Below are positions 1-5,285 of a stretch of DNA of 5,285 nucleotides, piece by piece. Source of the stretch: Gemmatimonadota bacterium (GTDB taxonomy: Bacteria; Orphanbacterota; Orphanbacteria; Orphanbacterales; Orphanbacteraceae); contig JABDJQ010000677.1 in the NCBI GenBank assembly GCA_013002425.1, positions 1 to 5,285 of the forward strand, read 5' to 3'. The position numbers and the translations under genes were made by a program. The notes under the pieces were generated by a model. The model was given only the letters and a program-made list of their open reading frames with translations, was not told the DNA's origin and did no database searches. Every line of letters begins with the position of its first letter. The first letter of the stretch is position 1.

Positions 1-2
1 GC

Positions 3-509
3 GCGCATGTGACTTTTCGCGCGCCGGGCGGCTCGGAAGACGTAGAGGGCGCGAACGCCATGCCTGGCGCGAACGCCACTCCTGGCGCGAACGCCGTGAT
101 CGCGCGCGACGAGACGGAACTGGCGACCTACTATGACGAAGCGCGGAACGAATACACGGCTTCGAGCGGCGCCCTCGGCACGTTCACGGTTGTTCCCAAA
201 GATCGTCCTGTCGCGATCCCGACCGACCCTTCGTTCGTCGCGCTCGGGCCGAACAGCCCGAACCCGTTCAATCCGACGACGACGATCCGATTCGAACTGC
301 GTTCACGGCAGATCGTTTCGCTCGTGATTTACGATGCCGCCGGACGCGCCGTTCGCACGCTCGTTCGCGGCGAGACCGGTCCCGGCGAGCACACGGTCGT
401 CTGGGATGGAGAAAACGACAACGGCCGCTCCGTTACGAGCGGTGTCTACTTCGCGCGCATCACAGCCGATCGCGCGTCCGAAACACGCAAAATGATGCTG
501 GTTCGATAG
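3..509 (+). CDS. Secreted protein with C-terminal FlgD-Ig / type IX-like sorting domain (3' end only)
   Basis: This is the C-terminal part of a larger exported protein. The frame is open to the left window edge, so the true start lies outside; the GTG at 9 has no reason to be the start. Bases 246-506 encode a FlgD-like Ig / type IX secretion C-terminal domain. It has the entry box PNSPNPFNPTTTI (249-287), a strand IYDAAGRAVRTLV, the turn VVWDGENDNG, SGVYFARI (438-461) and the closing RKMMLVR before the TAG. In FCB-group and related candidate phyla this domain directs proteins to the cell surface or into the medium. Upstream is a low-complexity Ala/Asn/Pro/Gly linker (51-95) and an acidic stretch (DETELATYYDEARNEY) that I cannot assign. 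The catalytic or binding part of the protein is not in the window, so the overall function is unknown. The next gene starts 27 bp downstream with no terminator between them, so co-transcription is likely. Confidence 0.88.
   Translation, partial: AHVTFRAPGGSEDVEGANAMPGANATPGANAVIARDETELATYYDEARNEYTASSGALGTFTVVPKDRPVAIPTDPSFVALGPNSPNPFNPTTTIRFELRSRQIVSLVIYDAAGRAVRTLVRGETGPGEHTVVWDGENDNGRSVTSGVYFARITADRASETRKMMLVR
51..95 (+). repeat. 18-bp in-frame tandem repeat, 2.5 copies
   Basis: Units lie at 51-68 (gcgaacgccatgcctggc), 69-86 (gcgaacgccactcctggc) and 87-95 (gcgaacgcc, partial). The two full units differ at two adjacent bases (at>ac at the Met/Thr codon region). The unit is a multiple of three and encodes the hexapeptide A-N-A-(M/T)-P-G, so copy number can change without a frameshift. 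It lies in a linker just before the C-terminal region of the exported protein. Confidence 0.85.
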
Positions 510-522
510 CACTACAGCCCCT

Positions 523-527
523 GGGAG
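523..527 (+). promoter_or_regulatory. Ribosome binding site for the TTG-started thioredoxin gene
   Basis: GGGAG ends nine bases before the TTG at 537. It decides the start: no ATG or GTG in this frame lies nearby, and the reading from this TTG gives a complete signal peptide. Confidence 0.7.
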
Positions 528-536
528 AACAGACCA

Positions 537-1133
537 TTGCACACCTTGAAGCAGAAATTGTCGAGGCCTGCGCTCGCGCTCCTTATCATCGCCGTGACGG
601 CTTTCGTGCCGGGGACGGCGTTCGCACAGCCGAAAGTCGCAGCGGAAATCGGGCGTGACGCGCCGGACTTCACGCTCGTCAATCTCGCGGGCGAGGAAGT
701 GAACCTTTACGAAGAGCTCGAAAGCGGCCCGGTGCTGCTCGACTTCTGGGCGCTCTGGTGCAAGCCGTGCCTCCGCGCACTGCCCGGCACGAACAAACTC
801 TACGCAGAATTCAAGGACCGCGGTTTCACGGTGCTCACGATCAATACGGACTCGCCGCGTTCCACGGCGAAAGTGAAGCCGTACGTGAAGAGCAAGGGGT
901 ACGATTTCGAAGTGCTCATGGATCCGAACCGGTCTCTGCAGCGCCTGTATCGATTCAGCCAGATCCCGAAGGTTTATCTGATCGACCAGGATCGCAAGAT
1001 CGCCTACGCGCAGCTCGGCTACTCGACCGAACTCGAAAAACGCCTGCACGGCGAAGTGGCGAAGCTCATGCCCGCCGCCGCGCCGGAATCCGAAGAGGCA
1101 ATGGACGCCGATCACGAGGAGGGGACCAACTGA
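537..1133 (+). CDS. Secreted TlpA/ResA-like thioredoxin-fold disulfide oxidoreductase
   Basis: A 198-residue exported thiol-disulfide oxidoreductase of the AhpC/TSA-TlpA/ResA group. Residues 1-30 form a signal peptide (Lys/Arg n-region, hydrophobic core from 12, AFA before Gln31). Ala30 is the likely cleavage point; no lipobox Cys is seen, so it is probably soluble in the periplasm. The fold begins with the family box APDFTLVNLAG (42-52). The active site is W74-C75-K76-P77-C78, followed by Pro83. The cis-proline is Pro144 in QIPKVYLID, and the central DPN (129-131) is also typical. The two active-site cysteines are the only cysteines. The last 20 residues are an acidic, Ala-rich tail. Family members reduce or shuffle disulfides in exported proteins, for example in cytochrome c maturation; no such genes are nearby. 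The start is TTG with a GGGAG site. The stop overlaps the probable start of the outer-membrane barrel gene, making the barrel the most likely partner. The fold assignment is firm; the substrate is inferred. Confidence 0.93.
   Translation: MHTLKQKLSRPALALLIIAVTAFVPGTAFAQPKVAAEIGRDAPDFTLVNLAGEEVNLYEELESGPVLLDFWALWCKPCLRALPGTNKLYAEFKDRGFTVLTINTDSPRSTAKVKPYVKSKGYDFEVLMDPNRSLQRLYRFSQIPKVYLIDQDRKIAYAQLGYSTELEKRLHGEVAKLMPAAAPESEEAMDADHEEGTN
1117..1124 (+). promoter_or_regulatory. Strong Shine-Dalgarno site inside the thioredoxin gene, driving the barrel gene
   Basis: AGGAGGGG lies within the last codons of the thioredoxin gene. It leaves five bases before the CTG at 1130 and 35 before the TTG at 1160. 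The spacing argues for initiation at CTG1130 (or even ATC1133) rather than TTG1160, and for translational coupling with the upstream gene. Confidence 0.7.
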
Positions 1134-2704
1134 TCCCCGTACGAACGAACAACAGCCCCTTGTTTTTCCCGTCTTCCCTCGGCGTTCTCGCCCTGCTCGT
1201 GGCGCTTGTTGTTCCGGGCGCCGCGCATGCGGTCGAGCGAATCACCGTTCACGCCGAGAACCAGGCGGAGTACTCGCTCAATACGCAAAGCGAAAACGAT
1301 CGCGACCAGCCGAAGGAGATCTTCGAAGACTGGCTCGACGTAGACCTTCGTTTCGACGACCTGCTGCTCGGCTTCCGCTACGAAGCGTTTCAACCGCACG
1401 AACTGCGCGGTGACTCGCTCCGGGAAGGCGTCGTGCAGCGTTACGCCTCGTTCGACTTCGGCCGCTCCGAAATCCGTGTCGGCAACTTCTACGAAATCTT
1501 CGGGCGCGGCATGCTGTTCCGCTCGTACGAGGAGCGGGATATCCGCGTCGACAACAACGTGGACGGCGCGCTCTTCGTCGGAGAAGCGGGCGGGTTCCGC
1601 GGCAAGGCGTTCTCGGGACGCATGCGGAACACCGGCCCCACGCGGAGCGCCGAGCGCGAAGACGCGCTGCGCGGCACGGATCTCGAGTACCGCGTGCCGT
1701 CGATCGGTTCCGCGAACGTGGTTCTGGGAGGCAGCTATGTGTTGCAGAGCCTCTCGAACGAGCTCGGCGAGCGTTTTCGTCTCGAAGAAGAGGCGTACGC
1801 GGGGCGCGGCTCGATCGCACATCCGCTGTTCGACCTCTACGGCGAGTACGCGCGCATCAATCGACTCGACCGCGAAGACGTGATCGCGCTGCTCGGCACG
1901 ATGCCCTCGAAGGGCGTCGGCCACTACATCGCGCTCTCGATGTTCCCGGTCGACTTCCTGACGTTCTCGGCCGAATACAAGCGCTATGAAATGTTCCGCT
2001 TCACGAGCATGTCCGACCCCGGCAGCGACATCAACAATCCGCCGTCGCTGACCCGCGAGAATTCATACTCGCTCATCTCGCGCAATCCGCACCAGATCGA
2101 ACCCGACGACGAGAAGGGGTTTCAGATCGAAGCGGTCGCGACGCCGCGCTACGGCACCACGATCACCGTGAACCGGAGCGAGACGGCGAAGATCGACGAA
2201 GACCTCTTTCATCACGATGTCGCGTTCAACGAGTGGTACGGCGAAGTGCGGCATGAAGTGAACGACGAAGTGACCGTGGCCGCCATATATGATTACCAGC
2301 GCGACGAAAAGCGCGGCATCCAGACGCACACGCCGGTGCTCGATATCGAGTACTATCCGGCCGGCAAAGGGTGGGCGGTGCGCGGCGAGTACCAGTTCCA
2401 GGAGCGCGACGTGTTCGTGAGCCCTCTCGACCGCATCGAGCGCAGCCATTTCGCGCTCGTCGAATGGTCCGTGAACAACGACATCATCATCTCGATGACG
2501 GGCGAGCATTCCACGTCGGTCGACCCTTCGCGCCCGGCGCAGGACGACTTCCTCATGACGCAGGTCGATTACCGCATCAATCAGAACCACTCGCTCACGG
2601 TCGCGGGCGGCAAGCGCCAGGCCGGTTTCGTCTGCGTCGGCGGCGTCTGCCGTTTCGAGCCGGCGTTCGAAGGGGTCGAGGTGAAGCTGCGGAGCTCGTT
2701 TTAG
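1130..2704 (+). CDS. Outer-membrane beta-barrel protein, DUF6029-like
   Basis: A 524-residue predicted outer-membrane barrel of unknown cargo. From CTG1130, residues 1-34 form a signal peptide (Arg5, hydrophobic core 17-30, AHA before Val35). The mature part is made of alternating amphipathic strands rich in Tyr, Phe, Arg and Glu, with polar loops, and ends in Phe524 like substrates of the BAM machinery. The block at 118-146 (GNFYEIFGRGMLFRSYEER, then DIRVDNN) resembles the conserved core of DUF6029 proteins of Bacteroidota and related phyla; that family call is from memory. The only cysteines are Cys502 and Cys507 (CVGGVC), 18 residues before the end. The start is uncertain: no ATG or GTG is available, CTG1130 overlaps the thioredoxin stop (CTGA) and sits behind AGGAGGGG, while TTG1160 gives a signal peptide without a charged n-region. 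Long open frames upstream of 1130 in this frame are thioredoxin shadow. The stop overlaps the acetyltransferase start by one base. Confidence 0.88.
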   Translation: MIPVRTNNSPLFFPSSLGVLALLVALVVPGAAHAVERITVHAENQAEYSLNTQSENDRDQPKEIFEDWLDVDLRFDDLLLGFRYEAFQPHELRGDSLREGVVQRYASFDFGRSEIRVGNFYEIFGRGMLFRSYEERDIRVDNNVDGALFVGEAGGFRGKAFSGRMRNTGPTRSAEREDALRGTDLEYRVPSIGSANVVLGGSYVLQSLSNELGERFRLEEEAYAGRGSIAHPLFDLYGEYARINRLDREDVIALLGTMPSKGVGHYIALSMFPVDFLTFSAEYKRYEMFRFTSMSDPGSDINNPPSLTRENSYSLISRNPHQIEPDDEKGFQIEAVATPRYGTTITVNRSETAKIDEDLFHHDVAFNEWYGEVRHEVNDEVTVAAIYDYQRDEKRGIQTHTPVLDIEYYPAGKGWAVRGEYQFQERDVFVSPLDRIERSHFALVEWSVNNDIIISMTGEHSTSVDPSRPAQDDFLMTQVDYRINQNHSLTVAGGKRQAGFVCVGGVCRFEPAFEGVEVKLRSSF

Positions 2705-3126
2705 TGAGTCCCCGCGGCGCGATCCGTTACGCGACGGACGAAAAGATCACGCCCGCCCAGTTTCGCGACATTCTCGTACGTTCCACTCTCTCGGAACGCC
2801 GCCCCGTGGACGACCCGGCGTGTCTTGCCGGTATGGTCGAGCACGGGAACCTCATGATTACGGCATGGGACGGCGACAGACTCGTCGGTGTTTCGCGTTC
2901 GGTGACCGACTTTCATTACGCGTGCTATCTGTCGGACCTCGCGGTCGACCGCGATTATCAGAAGCGCGGCATCGGCCGTGAACTCATGCGCCTCACGCAG
3001 AAAGCGGGCGGGCCGCAATGCGCGATCATACTGCTCGCGGCACCCGCAGCGCGTGACTACTACGGGCATGCCGGCTTCGATCGCCACGACAGCGCCTGGG
3101 TACTGCCGCCGGGAAGAAGCCTCTAA
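2704..3126 (+). CDS. GNAT-family N-acetyltransferase
   Basis: A 140-residue single-domain GNAT protein, which moves an acetyl group from acetyl-CoA to an amine; the acceptor cannot be told. Visible elements in order: IRYATDEKITPAQF at the N terminus; the strand pair around AWDGDRLVGVSRSV (54-67); motif A, LSDLAVDRDYQKRGIGREL (76-94), with the CoA-pyrophosphate loop Q86-K-R-G-I-G91; and motif B, with Tyr119/Tyr120-G-H-A-G-F (119-125), the usual C-terminal GNAT signature. Length is normal for a minimal GNAT. The start GTG2704 shares its G with the TAG stop of the barrel gene (TAGTG), with GGAG at 2691-2694 at good spacing, so translation is probably coupled. There is no signal peptide, so it acts in the cytoplasm. 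The longer open frame reaching back to 2371 is shadow of the barrel gene. Confidence 0.92.
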   Translation: MSPRGAIRYATDEKITPAQFRDILVRSTLSERRPVDDPACLAGMVEHGNLMITAWDGDRLVGVSRSVTDFHYACYLSDLAVDRDYQKRGIGRELMRLTQKAGGPQCAIILLAAPAARDYYGHAGFDRHDSAWVLPPGRSL

Positions 3127-3141
3127 CCGGGAGACGACAAC

Positions 3142-3615
3142 ATGACCATTCCCCCCGCGATTCCCGCTCACGAATACTCGGGCGCCCGCGCGTTGATCGC
3201 GCTTCACGAGCATCACATGCGCGAGTTTCTCGCGACGTGGCGCGAAGCGAAGGCGAAGGACATTGCGCTTCCCGAGACGAACGATCCCGATTACGAAACG
3301 CTCGACGCGCTTCTGCTGCACGTGCTGACGGGCCCCACTCATTACATGGGCTGGATCTGCAAGACCATGGAGCTTCCCGAGCCCGGTTTCGGTGAGATCC
3401 CGGCGATCGAGGTTATCGAGAAGGAAGCCGACTCGTTTCTCGACGACGCGCTCGCGAAATGGAGAACGCCGCTCGCGGAACTCCCCGGCGAGTCGTTCGA
3501 GTTCGAGTCCGAGGCGGCCTGGGGCCCTGTCTACTGCGTCGACGCCATGCTCGAGCACGCTGTCATGCACCCGATTCGCCACACGTTCCAGCTTCGCAAT
3601 CTGATGGGGAAGTAG
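3142..3615 (+). CDS. DinB-fold putative metal-dependent protein
   Basis: A 157-residue protein, predicted to be a mostly alpha-helical four-helix bundle of the DinB/YfiT superfamily. Members use three histidines to hold a divalent metal; some are thiol (bacillithiol or mycothiol) S-transferases or hydrolases, many are unassigned. The candidate ligands are His60 (LLLHVL, second helix) and His143 and His147 (HPIRH, last helix), where typical members have an H-x3-H followed by Gln; here Gln150 follows in HTFQLRN. His139 adds a further H one turn earlier. Ser/Trp-rich GPTHYMGW (64-71) is the usual region after the first ligand. The start ATG3142 has GGGAG at 3129-3133. The gap to the acetyltransferase is 15 bp, so it is in the same operon. 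There is no signal peptide. The fold is likely; the activity is unknown. Confidence 0.87.
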   Translation: MTIPPAIPAHEYSGARALIALHEHHMREFLATWREAKAKDIALPETNDPDYETLDALLLHVLTGPTHYMGWICKTMELPEPGFGEIPAIEVIEKEADSFLDDALAKWRTPLAELPGESFEFESEAAWGPVYCVDAMLEHAVMHPIRHTFQLRNLMGK

Positions 3616-3619
3616 CGCG

Positions 3620-3859
3620 ATGAAGCTCGCGATTCTGCTCGCCCTGGCCGCCGGCCTCGCGTATTGCGCTTACGGGCTCATGAACACGCTCGAAGCGGGA
3701 GAGACCGGCGCCGCCGTCTGGAAGATGCGCGGGATTTACGCTGCGGGGGCCGTGCTCTGCGTTGCGGGACTCGTCCGGACGACGGTGGCGCTCTTCAAAC
3801 AGATCATCCTTCTGGTCGTGCTCGGAGCGGCCGCCTACTACTGGTTCTTCGTGCGCTGA
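3620..3859 (+). CDS. Small integral membrane protein, about three TM helices
   Basis: A 79-residue protein I do not recognise. It is almost entirely hydrophobic: helix one about residues 2-21, a short polar loop (NTLEAGETGAAVWKMR, about 22-37), helix two about 38-59 (GIYAAGAVLCVAGLV...), a Lys60, and helix three about 61-78 ending YYWFFVR. It is not a signal-peptide protein, since the first helix is not followed by a cleavage site or a mature domain. The start ATG lies four bases after the DinB stop, with GGGGA at 3606-3610, so it is the last gene of the operon. The reading frame is well supported by spacing and by codon use like the neighbours; the function is unknown. Confidence 0.75.
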   Translation: MKLAILLALAAGLAYCAYGLMNTLEAGETGAAVWKMRGIYAAGAVLCVAGLVRTTVALFKQIILLVVLGAAAYYWFFVR

Positions 3860-3988
3860 CCGGCGCCCGGCTCTCGCTCTCGCTACCTGCCCCCGGTTCC
3901 CCTGGCACTTTTTTCAAGCAATCCCGGGCGAACGTCCGTCTATCATGTATCAGCAGCCACCACGGACCCGATCCACACGAGGCAACCC
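3860..3988 (+). other. Intergenic region between operon end and DUF5916 gene
   Basis: This 129-bp stretch is the longest non-coding piece in the window. It holds a GCTCTC hexamer in 2.5 copies (3870-3884), a six-T run (3909-3914) with no convincing stem before it, a twin TATCA (3941-3945 and 3948-3952), and GAGG (3979-3982) six bases before the ATG at 3989. The only inverted repeat I find near the end of the mini membrane gene is CCGG-cgc-CCGG at 3860-3870, too short for a terminator. Confidence 0.6.
3909..3946 (+). promoter_or_regulatory. Possible promoter of the DUF5916 gene (weak)
   Basis: TATCAT at 3941-3946 resembles a -10 box, and the AT-rich ttttttcaag (3909-3918) lies upstream, but the spacing (22 bases from TTCAAG) is too long for a standard -35 and no other good -35 is seen. 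The gap size and the change of gene content still make a promoter here plausible. Confidence 0.3.
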
Positions 3989-5285
3989 ATGTCACGACGC
4001 ATGCTCCCGGGAGGAGCGGCGGGATTCATCTCGTTCCCTACTCTCGTACTGTCACTCAGCCTGACTCTGGTTTCGATATTGACCCTGGCGCTTCCCGCGC
4101 AGGGGGAAGAGCCGTTCAAAGCAAACTTCGAACCCACACTGGTGATAACCCGGACGAACGGCCCGATCCAGATCGACGGCGACCTGGACGACGCAGGCTG
4201 GAAGAACGCCGCGATCGCGGACCACTTCGTGGAAACGAGTCCCGGCGACCTTACGAAACCGCCCGTGCGGTCCGAAGCGTGGGTTACCTACGACCAGCAG
4301 AACCTCTACGTCGCGCTGATCGCCTACGACGATCCGGGTGAAGTGCGCGTTTCACTTCGCGACCGCGACAATATCTACCGCGACGACTATTTCGGGATCA
4401 TGCTCGACACGTACGGCGAATCGTCGTGGGGGTACGAGCTGTTCGTGAATCCGCTCGGTATTCAGGGCGATCTGCGCATGGAAGGGACGGGGGGAGAAGA
4501 CGGTTCGTTCGACATCATCTGGGAGTCGATCGGGCGCGTGACCGAAACCGGCTATCAGGTGGAGATCGCGATTCCGTTCGCGTCGCTCCGTTTCCCGAAC
4601 CGCGAAGAGCATACGTGGCGCATCAATTTCTGGCGCGACCGCCAGCGCGACAACCGCAATCGCTATTCGTGGGCCGCCATCAGCCGCGACAACCCGTGCC
4701 TGATGTGTCAGTTCGGCTATCTGACGGGGATCGAAGGCGTGCAGACGGGCAAGAACCTCGACGTCATCGCGAGCGTGATCGGCACGCAGGTCGGCGAGCT
4801 CGATGATCGCGACGATCCTCGCTCGAACTTCAGCAACGATGACCCGAAAGGGGAAGCGTCGCTCAACATGCGCTACGCGCTCACGTCGAACAGTTCGGCC
4901 GAGCTCGCGATCAACCCCGATTTCAGCCAGGTGGAGTCCGACGCCGGACAGATCGACGTGAACCGCACCTACGCGCTCTTTTTCGAAGAGCGGCGCCCGT
5001 TCTTCCAGGAGGGGAGCGACCTCTTCAATACCTGGATCAGCGCCGTCTACACGCGCTCGATCAACAATCCCGACGTGGCAGGCAAACTGCTCGGCGAATT
5101 CGGAAACACGTCGGTCGTCTATCTCTTCGGGCATGACGACGCTTCGCCCCTCATCATTCCGTTCGAGGAGCGGAGCGAACTGTTGCTGCTCGACGAGAGC
5201 TACACGAATATCGTGCGCATGAGGACGAACCTGCGCGAGGAGTCGGCCGTCGGTCTGCTCGTGACAGACCGTCGCGTGACCGGCG
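3989..5285 (+). CDS. Secreted CBM9-like / DUF5916 protein (5' part only)
   Basis: The first 432 codons of a gene running off the right edge. Residues 1-39 are a signal peptide (MSRR n-region, long hydrophobic core 13-36, probable cut after Ala37 or Gly39). Residues about 50-230 match a carbohydrate-binding CBM9-like domain: IQIDGDLDDAGW (60-71), WVTYDQQNLYVAL (98-110), DDYFGIMLDTYG (132-143), ELFVNPLGIQGD (150-161), VEIAIPFASLRF (191-202) and NFWRDRQRD (213-221). From about 290 the DUF5916 hallmark follows: NPDFSQVESDAGQIDVN (309-325), then FFEERRPFFQEGSDLF (331-346) and VYTRSI (353-358). Such proteins usually continue as a barrel-like domain. They are found in Bacteroidota, Gemmatimonadota and relatives and are taken to bind glycans at the outer membrane; no enzyme activity is established. 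The only cysteines in view are Cys237 and Cys240. ATG3989 has GAGG at 3979-3982. The frame is continuous to base 5285. Confidence 0.92.
   Translation, partial: MSRRMLPGGAAGFISFPTLVLSLSLTLVSILTLALPAQGEEPFKANFEPTLVITRTNGPIQIDGDLDDAGWKNAAIADHFVETSPGDLTKPPVRSEAWVTYDQQNLYVALIAYDDPGEVRVSLRDRDNIYRDDYFGIMLDTYGESSWGYELFVNPLGIQGDLRMEGTGGEDGSFDIIWESIGRVTETGYQVEIAIPFASLRFPNREEHTWRINFWRDRQRDNRNRYSWAAISRDNPCLMCQFGYLTGIEGVQTGKNLDVIASVIGTQVGELDDRDDPRSNFSNDDPKGEASLNMRYALTSNSSAELAINPDFSQVESDAGQIDVNRTYALFFEERRPFFQEGSDLFNTWISAVYTRSINNPDVAGKLLGEFGNTSVVYLFGHDDASPLIIPFEERSELLLLDESYTNIVRMRTNLREESAVGLLVTDRRVTG

Noticed and set aside
758..1129. Upstream extension of the barrel frame
   Set aside because: The frame is open by chance within the thioredoxin gene. 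The Shine-Dalgarno site and signal peptide place the start at 1130 or 1160.
303..1924. Two long antisense open frames (303-1115 and 1112-1924, minus strand, 270 codons each)
   Set aside because: They lie opposite well-supported genes. Their proteins show no domain, signal peptide or membrane segment and are rich in Arg/Glu/Val as expected from the complement of GC-rich codons.
2701..3582. Minus-strand open frame of 293 codons
   Set aside because: It runs opposite the acetyltransferase and DinB genes, whose motifs are clear. The antisense product is Arg-rich with no recognisable fold.
3870..3884. GCTCTC hexamer repeat
   Set aside because: It is only 2.5 copies in a GC-rich spacer and can arise by chance; no function can be argued.
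3860..3914. Rho-independent terminator ending in T6
   Set aside because: No stem of useful length precedes the T run; the only inverted repeat, CCGG-cgc-CCGG, is 39 bases away and four base pairs long.
4352..5134. Minus-strand open frame of 260 codons and a plus-strand one at 4426-4806
   Set aside because: Both are shadows of the CBM9-DUF5916 gene, which has family motifs along the whole interval.
1..5285. CRISPR array, tRNA, rRNA, transposase or defence system
   Set aside because: No regularly spaced repeats, cloverleaf, conserved rRNA stretch or mobile-element protein was found on either strand.

Overview
The window is a GC-rich, densely packed piece of bacterial chromosome with seven supported genes, all on the + strand. 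Three things point to an uncultured Gram-negative lineage of the FCB/Krumholzibacteria/Eisenbacteria/Gemmatimonadota kind: a C-terminal FlgD-Ig/type IX secretion-like sorting domain (NPFNP ... SGVYFARI ... RKMMLVR), a DUF6029-like outer-membrane barrel, and a CBM9-DUF5916 protein. This placement is inferred from family composition; no marker gene is present. No RNA genes, CRISPR array, insertion sequence or phage gene was seen.

Layout. Bases 3-509 are the 3' end of a large secreted protein with the sorting domain and a short 18-bp tandem repeat. After 27 bp comes a secreted TlpA/ResA-type thioredoxin (537-1133, TTG start, WCKPC active site). Its stop codon overlaps the probable CTG start of an outer-membrane beta-barrel (1130-2704). 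The barrel's stop overlaps by one base the GTG start of a GNAT acetyltransferase (2704-3126). A DinB-fold protein (3142-3615) and a three-helix mini membrane protein (3620-3859) follow with gaps of 15 and 4 bp. A 129-bp gap (3860-3988) with no convincing terminator and only a weak possible promoter precedes the 5' part of a secreted CBM9-DUF5916 protein (3989 to the window end).

How the genes may work together. The first three genes form an envelope module: an exported surface protein, a periplasmic or lipid-exposed thiol oxidoreductase, and an outer-membrane barrel. The barrel has only two cysteines, a C-x4-C pair just before its C-terminal strand. The thioredoxin has only the two active-site cysteines. 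Tight translational coupling of these two genes suggests that the thioredoxin forms, reduces or isomerises the disulfide of the barrel. This is the most interesting hypothesis in the window. The GNAT, DinB and mini membrane genes look like a co-transcribed tail with no obvious link to the envelope function. The DUF5916 gene is probably a separate transcription unit. Its only cysteines in view form a CxxC in the linker between the binding domain and the barrel-like part.
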